This document shows, one piece after another, positions 34,787-43,477 of a DNA stretch of 64,000 nt. This stretch comes from Bacillota bacterium (GTDB lineage: Bacteria; Bacillota; Clostridia; Christensenellales; JAEXRW01). The translations under genes were made by a program, and so were the position numbers. The notes below the pieces were generated by a model, which ran no database searches, had not been told where the DNA came from, and saw nothing but the letters and a program-made list of their open reading frames with translations. Position 1 is the first letter of the stretch, and each line of letters opens with the position of its first letter. The DNA lies in the NCBI GenBank assembly GCA_023454175.1, contig JAEXRW010000037.1, forward strand, positions 1 to 64,000, read 5' to 3'.

Positions 34787-35839
34787 ATGAAAATGAAAGC
34801 TGCAATGTTTGAAAAGCCGGACGTCATCACCATCAAGGAGATACCGGTACCCGATATCAACGACAACGAAGTACTCATCAAAGTGAAATACACCGGCATC
34901 TGCGGAACGGACTGGAGCATTTACAAGGGCTATTATTCGTCGGACAAGCTGCCGCTGGTGGCGGGACATGAGTTTTCGGGCGTGGTGACCAAGGTGGGCA
35001 AAAACGCCCAGGGACTGAAAGAAGGCGACCGGGTAACGGCCGACATCAACCTGAGCTGCGGAACATGCTTTTACTGCAGGCGCGGACAGAAACTCCTCTG
35101 CCCCGAATTCACCCAGCTGGGCATCCACACCCACGGGAGCTATGCAGAATATGTGAAGGCCCCCTGGGAGCAGGTGCACATCCTCCCCGAGAACCTGGAT
35201 TTCCTTTCGGGCGCATTCATCGAGCCGGTGAGCTGCGTGATCCACAGCAGCAAGGCAGCCGAGATCAAGATCGGCTCCAGCGTGGCCGTCATCGGCTGCG
35301 GGCTGGGCATCCTGCACGCAAGGCTGGCCATGCTGCGGGGCGCCGCTCCCGTGATCATCTTCGGCGACAATGAAAAACGCCTGCAGATCGCACGGGACAT
35401 GGGCGTGGACTACGCCATCAACATCAACGAGAAACCCGACATGATCGCGGAGACGCTCAAACTGACGGGCGGGCGCGGCGCGGACTATGTGATAGAAGCC
35501 GTGGGCCTCAAAAAGACGTATGAAGATGCATTCAAGATGGTGCGCAAGGGCGGCAGGGTGGTCGGATTTGGCATCGCTGCAAACGGCGTGGAGATCTCCG
35601 TGAACCCCTCCGAGATGGTGCTGGGCGAGAAGACCTTTGCAAGCTCCTGCGCGGGCGTGGGCGTGGACTGGCTGGACTCCATGGCGCTGCTGGCGCACGG
35701 CCGTATAAAACCCGAGAAGATGTTTTCCATGATCGTACCGCTGGAAGAGCTGGAAGCGGCACTGCATGAACTCAAGACCAATCCCGACCTGATCAAGGTA
35801 TTCGTATCATCCGAGATCAAGGAAAGGCAAGTATTCTAA
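34787..35839 (+). CDS. Zinc-dependent sorbitol/threonine-type dehydrogenase
   Basis: A 350-residue medium-chain dehydrogenase. GICGTDWSIYKG gives the catalytic cysteine region, GHEFSG the histidine-glutamate, CGTCFYCRRGQKLLC the structural zinc cysteines, and VAVIGCGLGILHARLA the NAD fold. Expected to oxidise a secondary alcohol of a polyol or reduce a ketose. ATG 34787 has a GGAGTG site ahead; ATG 34793 is also possible. It lies between the isomerase at 33686 and the GntR-family regulator. Confidence 0.9.
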   Translation: MKMKAAMFEKPDVITIKEIPVPDINDNEVLIKVKYTGICGTDWSIYKGYYSSDKLPLVAGHEFSGVVTKVGKNAQGLKEGDRVTADINLSCGTCFYCRRGQKLLCPEFTQLGIHTHGSYAEYVKAPWEQVHILPENLDFLSGAFIEPVSCVIHSSKAAEIKIGSSVAVIGCGLGILHARLAMLRGAAPVIIFGDNEKRLQIARDMGVDYAININEKPDMIAETLKLTGGRGADYVIEAVGLKKTYEDAFKMVRKGGRVVGFGIAANGVEISVNPSEMVLGEKTFASSCAGVGVDWLDSMALLAHGRIKPEKMFSMIVPLEELEAALHELKTNPDLIKVFVSSEIKERQVF

Positions 35840-35855
35840 GGTGTATGAAAGTGCG

Positions 35856-35875
35856 GGGCGGCTTTCCAGCCGCCC
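35856..35875 (+). terminator. Short GC hairpin after the dehydrogenase gene
   Basis: GGGCGGC at 35856-35862 pairs with GCCGCCC at 35869-35875 around TTTCCA. There is no U-run; it could attenuate between the dehydrogenase and the regulator. Confidence 0.5.
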
Positions 35876-35907
35876 TGTGCGTTCAATGTTTGTGGGGGGT
35901 ACTATCC

Positions 35908-36651
35908 ATGATAGACAAGAGCAGCCCGGTGCCTTTATACCACCAGATCAGGCAGGATATAAAGGCCAAGATCAAAAGCGAGAAATTCCCGGTGAACCAG
36001 CCCATCCCTTCGGAGAGCGAATTGATGGTGCATTATAACGTGAGCCGCATGACGGTGCGCCTCGCAATCGATGAGCTGGAAAAAGAGGGGTATGTGAAAA
36101 AGATCCAGGGCAAGGGCACATACGTCAAGAAGCGGAAAATGACCCAGCAGCTCAACACCATCACCAGCTGGACCGAGACGATGCTCGCCCAGGGGCTGAA
36201 CCCGGTGACCACAAGCATCAGCACGGACGAAATCGAGGCCTCGGAAGAACTGGCAGAGCAGATGCAAATAGACCCGGGCATCCGGCTCTACAGCATCCAC
36301 CGCGTGAAAAGCGTGGAAGGAGAGCCCATCGGCATCTCACAGGTGTACCTGGTGGCGGATGTGGCGCCCGGACTAACGGATATGCCGCAGATACGGGACT
36401 CCATCTACTCCGTGCTGGAATCGGTGTACAATGTGGACCTGGCTTCGGCCACGGAAACGGTGGAAGCGCATGCCGCGGAGAAAGAGGAAGCCCGGCTTTT
36501 GAATATCAAGGAGGGGGAACCCGTCATCTGCGTGACGCGGCTGACATATGACTCCTTCGGCAAAGTCATCGAGCTGGTCCAGATCACCTCCCGCGCGGAC
36601 CGGTATGCCTACACCATCACCCTGAGCGGGCGCAAACGCAAACAGGACTAA
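35908..36651 (+). CDS. GntR-family regulator with UTRA sensor domain
   Basis: A 247-residue regulator. The N-terminal winged helix has PSESELMVHYNVSRMTVRLAIDEL and IQGKGTYV, and a C-terminal UTRA ligand domain covers about residues 95-240 (TSISTDEIEAS, RVKSVEGEPIGISQVYL). HutC-subfamily proteins bind a small sugar, sugar acid or amino-sugar phosphate. ATG 35908 has GGGGGG eight bases ahead; the upstream frame from 35845 runs through the hairpin and is rejected. It is the last regulator of the cluster and may govern 33686-40047. Ligand unknown. Confidence 0.9.
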   Translation: MIDKSSPVPLYHQIRQDIKAKIKSEKFPVNQPIPSESELMVHYNVSRMTVRLAIDELEKEGYVKKIQGKGTYVKKRKMTQQLNTITSWTETMLAQGLNPVTTSISTDEIEASEELAEQMQIDPGIRLYSIHRVKSVEGEPIGISQVYLVADVAPGLTDMPQIRDSIYSVLESVYNVDLASATETVEAHAAEKEEARLLNIKEGEPVICVTRLTYDSFGKVIELVQITSRADRYAYTITLSGRKRKQD

Positions 36652-36672
36652 AAACCAGGAGCATACAAGCAA

Positions 36673-37062
36673 ATGAAGATACAAGGCTTTAACCATATCG
36701 GCATCAACATCACGGACATCGAAAAGTCCCTGGCATTTTACCGCGACGTATTAAAGGCAAACGTGCAGTTCTCGGCCAAAATGGACGATTGCACCATCAC
36801 CTACCTGCTGCTTCCCAGCGGGGAGCGCATCGAGCTTTTTGACTATTACGGAAAAAACAAAACGAACCCGCCCGAGGAGAGCCAGGCGGGCTACCGCCAT
36901 ATCGCCATTCAGGTGGATGATACCGATGCGTGGGAGGAATGGCTGAGGCAGAATGAGGTACCCATCGTACTGGCCTCGACGGATATCGCGGCGCTGCACG
37001 TGCGCGTGCTGCTTTTCAAGGACCCGGACGGGACGGTGCTGGAATTCTGCAAACCGATTTAG
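36673..37062 (+). CDS. VOC-superfamily protein (glyoxalase/methylmalonyl-CoA-epimerase-like)
   Basis: A 129-residue vicinal-oxygen-chelate protein. NHIGINI gives the first histidine, ERIELFDYYG a glutamate, YRHIAIQVDD the second histidine and GTVLEFCKPI the last glutamate: a full H-E-H-E metal set. These proteins isomerise, lyse or open hemithioacetals, enols or epimers. ATG 36673 has AGGAG ahead. It follows the GntR-family gene by about 20 bases and ends at a heptad repeat. Its role may be to detoxify or epimerise a by-product of sugar breakdown. Confidence 0.88.
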   Translation: MKIQGFNHIGINITDIEKSLAFYRDVLKANVQFSAKMDDCTITYLLLPSGERIELFDYYGKNKTNPPEESQAGYRHIAIQVDDTDAWEEWLRQNEVPIVLASTDIAALHVRVLLFKDPDGTVLEFCKPI

Positions 37063-37065
37063 CTC

Positions 37066-37160
37066 AGTTGAGAGTTGACAGTTGAGAGTTGCGGAATGCC
37101 CTTCGGGCATGGACCCCATGAGTTGATAGTTAAGAGCTGAGGGGTGCCCTTCGGGCATGA
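37066..37160 (+). repeat. Heptad tandem repeat plus hairpins, copy 5 (double unit)
   Basis: TTGAGAG/TTGACAG/TTGAGAG with ATGCCCTTCGGGCAT, then TTGATAG/TTAAGAG with GTGCCCTTCGGGCAT. Both hairpins have the same stem and loop. It starts five bases after the VOC gene stop codon. Confidence 0.8.
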
Positions 37161-37279
37161 ATTCATAGAAAATTAAAAAGCACGAGCGCAAATTTGTGAT
37201 ATAACAAGGGTGGACCCTATATACAATCATTATATCGATATATCGATATCATTTGTAACAACCAGAGGAGCGTTAAAGT

Positions 37280-38812
37280 ATGGACAGGATCATCGCATAC
37301 GATCTGGGAACGGGGGGCATAAAAGCCTCGCTGTATGATGAAAAGGGCGTATCGCTGGCGGCGAGCTTTGAACCCTATGACACCCATTACACCGGTGCGC
37401 TGCTGCACGAACAGAAGCCGGAGGACTGGTGGAACGGCGTGATCGTAAGCACGAAAAAGCTGCTGGAGAAAAGCGGCGTGAAACCGTCAGACGTGGCGGG
37501 GCTTTCGATATCGGGGCACAGCCTGGGCGTGATCCCTGTGGACAAAGACGGTGCATTGCTGCGCGACAAGACGCCCATCTGGTCGGACGCGCGGGCGCGG
37601 GAGCAGGCAAAGAAATTTTTTTCCGGATACAGTTTTGACGAGTGGTATATGAAAACGGGGAACGGGTTCCCGGCGGAACTCTACGCCATATTCAAAATCA
37701 TGTGGTACAAGGACAACGAGCCGGAGGTATACGCAAAGACGTACAAGTTTCTCGGCACGAAGGACTACATCAATTACCGCCTGACGGGCGTGATGCTGAC
37801 GGACCAGTCCTACGCATCGGGCAGCGGCGTTTACGACCTGGCTGGCGGCGGATACGACGAAGCCATGATCGCGGCATCGGGCATAGACCCGCGCAAATTA
37901 ACGGACATCGTACCCTCCACACACCTGGTGGGCACCATTACCAAGGAAGCGGCACTGGCGAGCGGGCTTGCTGCGGGGACCAGAGTCTACTGCGGGGGCG
38001 TGGACAACAGCTGCATGGCGCTGGGGGCCACATGCTACAAGGCCGGACGTGCGTACACCTCCCTGGGTAGCTCGGCCTGGATCGCCGTATCCACCCCGAA
38101 ACCCCTGGTGGACATCCAGATCAAACCCTTCATCTTTGCGCATGTGGCGCCGGGGCAATTCGCTTCGGCGGTATCGATATTTTCCGCGGGCAACTCCTTT
38201 CGCTGGATCCGCGACAACATTTGCAGGGACCTCATCCTCAAAGCCAAAAGCGAGAACACAGACCCATATGTCCTGATGGGCGAACTGGCGCAGCAATCCC
38301 CCATCGGCTCCAACAAACTGATCTTCAACCCCAACCTGGCGGGGGGCGCAGCTTACGAGTACAGCCCCAACATCCGGGGCGGATACTGCGGGCTGGTCCT
38401 GGGCCATACGACCAGCGACATGGTCCGGGCCGCGATGGAAGGCATCGCGATGAACCTGGGCGTGGTGCTGGAACTGCTTCGTTCCCTGACGGACGTATCG
38501 GACGACATGATCTTCGTGGGCGGGGGAAGCAAGAGCGAATTCTGGCGGCAGATCTTCGCGGACGTGTACCGCTGCAATATCGTAAAGACCAATATCGATC
38601 AGGATGCCGCCTCCCTGGGCGCGGCTGCACTGGCCGCGGTGGGCCTGGGCCTGTGGAAGGATTTCGCGCCGGTGGACGAGGCGCATGCCATCCAAGACAT
38701 CCGCAAACCCATTGAAGGCAACGTGGAAGCGTATCAACGGTATATGGAAGCCTTCCGGAAGGCAGCCGTGCATTTCGCGCAGATGGGCGACATGCTGCAC
38801 GGGATGGATTGA
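37280..38812 (+). CDS. FGGY-family carbohydrate kinase
   Basis: A 510-residue sugar kinase distinct from that at 29691. DLGTGGIKASLYDEKG at the N-terminus, GGVDNSCMALGA in the hinge region and FVGGGSKSEFWRQIFADV at the C-terminus are the FGGY landmarks. ATP-dependent phosphorylation of a ketose, deoxysugar or polyol is expected. GGAGCG ahead of ATG 37280 is the ribosome site. A Gfo/Idh/MocA oxidoreductase follows. It starts the group kinase-oxidoreductase-isomerase-aldolase that runs to 42350. Confidence 0.9.
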   Translation: MDRIIAYDLGTGGIKASLYDEKGVSLAASFEPYDTHYTGALLHEQKPEDWWNGVIVSTKKLLEKSGVKPSDVAGLSISGHSLGVIPVDKDGALLRDKTPIWSDARAREQAKKFFSGYSFDEWYMKTGNGFPAELYAIFKIMWYKDNEPEVYAKTYKFLGTKDYINYRLTGVMLTDQSYASGSGVYDLAGGGYDEAMIAASGIDPRKLTDIVPSTHLVGTITKEAALASGLAAGTRVYCGGVDNSCMALGATCYKAGRAYTSLGSSAWIAVSTPKPLVDIQIKPFIFAHVAPGQFASAVSIFSAGNSFRWIRDNICRDLILKAKSENTDPYVLMGELAQQSPIGSNKLIFNPNLAGGAAYEYSPNIRGGYCGLVLGHTTSDMVRAAMEGIAMNLGVVLELLRSLTDVSDDMIFVGGGSKSEFWRQIFADVYRCNIVKTNIDQDAASLGAAALAAVGLGLWKDFAPVDEAHAIQDIRKPIEGNVEAYQRYMEAFRKAAVHFAQMGDMLHGMD

Positions 38813-38880
38813 TACCCCATCAGCTTATACTGAAGTTTAAATTACTCTCATGATAAAAAATGATGAAAGGATTGATCGTG

Positions 38881-40047
38881 ATGGCAAAAAAACTGAACAT
38901 CGCTGTAGTAGGCGGGGGATTCATGGGCAAGGCGCACAGCAACGCCTGGAAGACTGCCGGAAAATTCTTTGAGATGGAATATGAACCGGTACTGAAAGTA
39001 TCGGTGGACAGCAACGAAGCCGTCAAGGGCTTCGCGGACCACTGGGGATACGAAGAATTCAGCACGAAATTCGACGAAGTGATCGCCCGCAAGGATATCG
39101 ACGTGGTGGATATCTGCACACCGACATTCACGCACAAGGAGCTGGCGGTGAAGGCTGCCAATGCCGGCAAACACGTATTCTGCGAGAAACCGTGCGCGAT
39201 CACCTATGCCGAAGCCAAGGAGATGCTGGAGGCCGCCAAAAAGGCCGGCGTGGTGCATTACCTGAACCATAACTACCGCAGGGTACCCGCCGTGGCATAT
39301 GCCAAGCAGATGATCGAAGAAGGCAAGCTGGGCACGATCTACCACTGGAAGGGCGCGTACCTGCAGGACTGGATCATGGACCCCAACTTCCCGCTGACAT
39401 GGCACCTGAAAGAGGAGACGGCGGGTGGCGGACCGCTGTGGGACCTGAACTCCCATTCCATGGACCTGGCCCGCTTCCTAGTGGGCGAAGTGGAATCCCT
39501 CTCGGCCATCAACAAGACCTTCATCACCGAACGGCCGATACCGGGCGGGAGCACAAGCACATTCGGCGCAGTGGAGAAGGAGACCACCAGCAAGGGCAAG
39601 GTGACGGTGGACGACGCAAGCTTCCTGCTGCTGAACTTTGAAAACGGCGCGCTGGGCTCGCAGGAAGGCTCACGGTTTGCCTGCGGACGCAAAAACTACA
39701 ATACGTTTGAGATCTACGGGAGCAAGGGCGCAGTATCGTTCAACTTTGAGCGCATGAACGAGCTCCAGTACCTCGATTTCACCCAGAAGGCAACGGAACA
39801 GGGTTTCAAGACCATCATGGTGACGGAATACGCGCACCCGTACTGCAAGGCGTGGTGGGCGCCGGGCCACATCATCGGCTATGAGAACACCTTTGTCCAT
39901 GCCGTGGCGGATTTCACGGACGCGGTGACGAAGGGCACATCCGTCAGCCCGAATTTCGAGGACGGCGTGAAGAACATCCAGATCCTCGAAGCCGCCAAAC
40001 TCTCGAGCGCAAAAAAACAGGTCGTGAAGGTATCAGACATCAAATAA
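38881..40047 (+). CDS. Gfo/Idh/MocA-family oxidoreductase
   Basis: A 388-residue dehydrogenase with IAVVGGGFMGKAHSNAW, the CEKPCAIT motif and a long C-terminal sheet domain. It is a clear relative of the protein at 9782 (both share YLQDW/YMQDW, PFLWRM/LTWHLKEE and the HIIGYENTFVH ending). ATG 38881 has AAAGG ten bases ahead. It presumably oxidises a sugar at C2-C5 or the anomeric carbon with NAD(P). It is followed, after about 130 bases, by the fucose-isomerase-like gene. Confidence 0.9.
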   Translation: MAKKLNIAVVGGGFMGKAHSNAWKTAGKFFEMEYEPVLKVSVDSNEAVKGFADHWGYEEFSTKFDEVIARKDIDVVDICTPTFTHKELAVKAANAGKHVFCEKPCAITYAEAKEMLEAAKKAGVVHYLNHNYRRVPAVAYAKQMIEEGKLGTIYHWKGAYLQDWIMDPNFPLTWHLKEETAGGGPLWDLNSHSMDLARFLVGEVESLSAINKTFITERPIPGGSTSTFGAVEKETTSKGKVTVDDASFLLLNFENGALGSQEGSRFACGRKNYNTFEIYGSKGAVSFNFERMNELQYLDFTQKATEQGFKTIMVTEYAHPYCKAWWAPGHIIGYENTFVHAVADFTDAVTKGTSVSPNFEDGVKNIQILEAAKLSSAKKQVVKVSDIK

Positions 40048-40177
40048 CCGTGCAGTACCGGCGCGCATAATACAGGCGTGCATATGGCAGCGAATCCCTC
40101 CTCCTGCCGTAAGCACGCCAACCGATCCGACAGATAGGCTCCAAAGAGAGGCTCAAGCGACGAAAGGAAGATGAGCA

Positions 40178-41503
40178 ATGAAAACAAGATTATTGCCACT
40201 TTATTTTTCCGAGACAAACGACCGTGAACGCGACGAATTCGCCGCGCAGATGGCGAGGCTCAAAGAGTATTACGGTGACTGCGCGGAATTCTTGGACCCG
40301 GTATGCATCGGGGAGAAGATCCCTGAGGCTGACGCCGTGGTATTCCCGCAGTTGATATTCCAGGCATTCCGGCAGGCAGACATACTGAAGAGGATCAAAC
40401 TCCCGATGATCGTACTGACCTCACGCTTCGGGACGGTGGAGATGTGGGACTGGGAGATCATCACATACCTGCGGGACGAGGGCCTGACAATATTTTCTCC
40501 ATACAACATCGAACTGGCCAAGACCATCATACGGGCCGTAGGCGTGAAGAAAATGCTGAACGGCGCGAAATTCCTGATGATGCAGGACAGCCCGGGCGAG
40601 GGCATGCAGGCCAACATCTTCAAACGCTTTTACTGGTGGGAGAAGGAATGCTCGGAGAACATGGAAAAGGTCTTCGGCATCAAGATCATCTACAGGAGCT
40701 GGAAGGAAGTATCGGACAAGGCCGCCAGGATCACGGACGATGCGGCGCGGGAAGCGGCCAAAGATTGGGACGTGTGCAAGGAAGGCGTGTGCGAAGCCAA
40801 TTACCTGAAGGCCGTGAAGATATACATGGGCGTGAAGGACGTCATCAACGAGATCGGCGGGGTGCAGGGCGTGGGCAGCAACTGCCTGAACGAATCCTTC
40901 AACTGCTTTACCACACCCTGCCTGGCATGGAACATGATCTTTGAAAAGGATGACATCATCTGGGCGTGCGAAGGGGACACCGTATCCCTTTTGACGAAAT
41001 TCATCCTGTACCGCTCGCTCAAATCCCCCATCATGATGACCAACATCTACCCCTTCCTGGTGGGGATGGCGGCGCTGGCCCATGAAAAGATCGATAAATT
41101 CCCCGACATCAAAGATCCCGACAACCATGCGCTGGGCGTGCACTGCGGCTATTTCGGGCTGGCACCGCAGTCTTTCTGCACCGAATGGACGCTGCGGCCC
41201 AAAGTGCTGGGAATCGTGGACGACAACGCAATCGCAGTGGACTGCCGGATGGCGACGGGGAAGGCGACGCTGGCCAAGGTATTCCCGAGCTTCAAGAAGA
41301 TATTGATCGTATCGGCGGAGATCGAGGATTATGTGCAATACCCCGGATCGGACTGCAGGAACGGCGCGCTGATCCGCTACAACGACGGGCACAGGGTGAT
41401 GGAGAGCTTCAGCTCCCACCATATCCTGATCCTGACAGGGGACAAGAAGCCGGAACTCATCCAGCTGGCAAAGGTATTTGGGTGGGAAGTAGAAGCGATC
41501 TAA
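40178..41503 (+). CDS. L-fucose/L-arabinose-isomerase-like protein
   Basis: A 441-residue protein of the FucI/AraA fold. The N-terminal domain has the alternating sheet/helix pattern and AVVFPQLIFQAFRQAD. The C-terminal half carries NESFNCF and CEGDTVSLLT, where the family places its glutamate and aspartate metal ligands. SSHHILILTG near the end holds a candidate histidine. Such proteins isomerise aldoses and ketoses; several branches of this fold are uncharacterised. It is shorter than FucI (about 590) and closer to the AraA length. GAAAGGAAG is upstream of ATG 40178. It precedes a KDPG/KHG aldolase gene. Confidence 0.75.
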   Translation: MKTRLLPLYFSETNDRERDEFAAQMARLKEYYGDCAEFLDPVCIGEKIPEADAVVFPQLIFQAFRQADILKRIKLPMIVLTSRFGTVEMWDWEIITYLRDEGLTIFSPYNIELAKTIIRAVGVKKMLNGAKFLMMQDSPGEGMQANIFKRFYWWEKECSENMEKVFGIKIIYRSWKEVSDKAARITDDAAREAAKDWDVCKEGVCEANYLKAVKIYMGVKDVINEIGGVQGVGSNCLNESFNCFTTPCLAWNMIFEKDDIIWACEGDTVSLLTKFILYRSLKSPIMMTNIYPFLVGMAALAHEKIDKFPDIKDPDNHALGVHCGYFGLAPQSFCTEWTLRPKVLGIVDDNAIAVDCRMATGKATLAKVFPSFKKILIVSAEIEDYVQYPGSDCRNGALIRYNDGHRVMESFSSHHILILTGDKKPELIQLAKVFGWEVEAI

Positions 41504-41570
41504 TAATTAATAATTAAGAGTTAAGAATTAAGAATTGAGGTGTCAAGGGCGAATCATAATTCGCCCTTGG
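41502..41570 (+). repeat. Heptad tandem repeat plus hairpin, copy 6
   Basis: TTAATAA/TTAATAA/TTAAGAG/TTAAGAA/TTAAGAA begins at the stop codon of the isomerase-like gene. It is followed by the perfect hairpin CAAGGGCGAAT-CATA-ATTCGCCCTTG at 41544-41569, different in sequence from the usual one but in the same position. Confidence 0.75.
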
Positions 41571-41711
41571 ACAATCCATATGCGCTTCGCGGCAACGGTT
41601 CAAACCACCGCAGGCGGCAAAACAAAATGGGCTGCCGGCAAACAGCAGCCCTACGGGTATGATACAGACTGTTGCAGATAATAACAGAAGATTTATGGAG
41701 GCAATTCAAAC

Positions 41712-42350
41712 ATGCATGAAATGATCGAGAAACTGGCCAAATATGTACTGGTCCCTGTTATCAAGATAGACCGGGTGGAGGACGCCGTGCCGCTGTGCAG
41801 GACATTGAAGGAGGGCGGGCTGCCGGTGGCGGAGATCACATTTCGTACGGACGCCGCCGAGGAATCCATCCGCAGGGTGAACAAGGAATACCCCGATATC
41901 CTGCTGGGCGCGGGCACGGTATTAACCGTGGACCAAGTCAAAAGGGCAGTTGATGCAGGCGCGGGATACATCATCTCTCCCGGCTTTTCGCGCAGTGTCG
42001 TGGAATACTGCGGAAAAAACAACATCGCCGTGACGCCCGGCGCCATTACGCCCACCGAGATCCAGTACCTGATCGAATACGGGCTGGACGTGGCGAAATT
42101 TTTCCCGGCGGAGCAGGCGGGCGGCGTGAATATGATCAAGGCCCTGGCCGCACCCTTCCCGCAGATGAAATTCATTCCCACGGGCGGCATCAGCGCGAAG
42201 AACGTGCTGGATTACCTGGCATTCAAAAAGGTGGTCGCATGCGGCGGGAGCTGGATGGTGAAGGACGACCTGATCAAGGCCGGAGAATTTGACAAGATAC
42301 GGGAACTGGTTGTCGAGGCGGTCAAACTGGTCAAATCAATTGACAATTGA
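41712..42350 (+). CDS. 2-dehydro-3-deoxy-phosphogluconate/4-hydroxy-2-oxoglutarate aldolase family
   Basis: A 212-residue class I aldolase of the Eda type. VPVIKIDRVEDAVPL at the start (VPVI(R/K)), VAEITFRTDAA, LGAGTVLT, the Schiff-base lysine in DVAKFFPAE and FIPTGGIS towards the end are all present. It cleaves a 2-keto-3-deoxy-sugar acid 6-phosphate into pyruvate and a triose. ATG 41712 has GGAGGCAATT ahead. Its last residues (SIDN) and stop codon come from a heptad repeat. It fits the end of an oxidative sugar-acid branch with the phosphotriesterase-family protein next to it. Confidence 0.92.
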   Translation: MHEMIEKLAKYVLVPVIKIDRVEDAVPLCRTLKEGGLPVAEITFRTDAAEESIRRVNKEYPDILLGAGTVLTVDQVKRAVDAGAGYIISPGFSRSVVEYCGKNNIAVTPGAITPTEIQYLIEYGLDVAKFFPAEQAGGVNMIKALAAPFPQMKFIPTGGISAKNVLDYLAFKKVVACGGSWMVKDDLIKAGEFDKIRELVVEAVKLVKSIDN

Positions 42351-42440
42351 CAATTGACAATTGACAATGAAGGTAAGCCCTGCAGAGGATTTAATAATTA
42401 AGAATTAAGAATTTTGATGAGCCCTGCGGGGAATTAAAAC
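42338..42440 (+). repeat. Heptad tandem repeat plus hairpins, copy 7 (double unit)
   Basis: TTGACAA repeated four or more times, overlapping the aldolase stop codon, then TAAGCCCTGCAGAGG. A second unit TTAATAA/TTAAGAA/TTAAGAA follows with GAGCCCTGCGGGGAA. Confidence 0.8.
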
Positions 42441-42462
42441 ATTAAACAACAAGGGATGCAAG

Positions 42463-43416
42463 ATGGGAACTGTACGAACGGTGACGGGAGACATAGACAG
42501 CGGGACCCTGGGCCACTGCCAATGCCATGAACATATCTTCCTTGCGAAGGGGAAATCCTATGAAGTGAACCCCGCGCTGTGGATGGACGACGAGGCCGCC
42601 TCCAGAAGGGAACTGAACCTGTATAAAGAGGCGGGGGGCGGTACGATCGTGGACGCGCAGCCTGTGGGGGGCGGATCAATGCCCCGGCAGCTTTACGACG
42701 CGTCCGTGACCACGGGTATCCGGATCGTGGCATCCACGGGCTTTCACAAGCTGATTTTTTACCCCGAAGACCACTGGCTTTTCACTGCCGAAGCGGACGA
42801 AATAGCCGAATATTTCACCTATGACATCACCATCGGCATGGCGGGGGACGCAGACAATGACAGGCCTTTTTACCGTTATGGGACGAGAGCCGGCATCATC
42901 AAATGCGCGCTGGACATGCAGGGGCTGGAAGGGGTATACACCAAGCTTTTCCGGGCGGCAGTGAACGCGCATATGGCAACGAACGCGCCCATCATGGTAC
43001 ACACCGAGGACGGCGCGCACGCCGGGGAACTGGTGGACTTCATGACCGGCCTGGGGGTCTTGCCCGAAAAGCTGATTCTGTGCCACATGGAACGGAGCGT
43101 CACGCGCATGGATGAAAAGATCCGGGCGGCGAAGACGGGCGTGTACCTGCAGTGCGACACCATCGCACGGTACAAGTACCACAACGACGAGGACGAGGCG
43201 CTTTTCCTCAAGCGCATGTGCGATGAAGGGTTGGAGGAGAGGCTCCTGCTCGGACTGGACACCACCCGGCAGCGGCTGAAGAGCTACGGCGGAGAAACGG
43301 GGCTGGACTATATCCTGACGGATTTCCTGCCGCTGCTGAAAAAACAAGGGTTTTCAGATGAACAGCTGCACAGATTCTGTGCGGAGAACCCGGCGCAGGC
43401 GCTGTGCATCACATAG
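42463..43416 (+). CDS. Phosphotriesterase-family metal-dependent hydrolase/lactonase
   Basis: A 317-residue TIM-barrel hydrolase. CQCHEH is the H-x-H metal motif near residue 23, IIKCALDM the lysine region, MVHTEDG and CHMERS the two later histidines and LLGLDTT the aspartate. Phosphotriesterase-family proteins in sugar clusters are often sugar lactonases or phospho-sugar-lactonases. GGGATGCAAG is upstream of ATG 42463. It starts the group with cupin phosphoglucose isomerase and a hydroxyacid dehydrogenase, following the aldolase. Substrate is not known. Confidence 0.88.
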   Translation: MGTVRTVTGDIDSGTLGHCQCHEHIFLAKGKSYEVNPALWMDDEAASRRELNLYKEAGGGTIVDAQPVGGGSMPRQLYDASVTTGIRIVASTGFHKLIFYPEDHWLFTAEADEIAEYFTYDITIGMAGDADNDRPFYRYGTRAGIIKCALDMQGLEGVYTKLFRAAVNAHMATNAPIMVHTEDGAHAGELVDFMTGLGVLPEKLILCHMERSVTRMDEKIRAAKTGVYLQCDTIARYKYHNDEDEALFLKRMCDEGLEERLLLGLDTTRQRLKSYGGETGLDYILTDFLPLLKKQGFSDEQLHRFCAENPAQALCIT

Positions 43417-43477
43417 CGATGTGCATCACATTGAAACCAATGGAATATTACAAATAGATTGAAGGAGAATTGAACAA

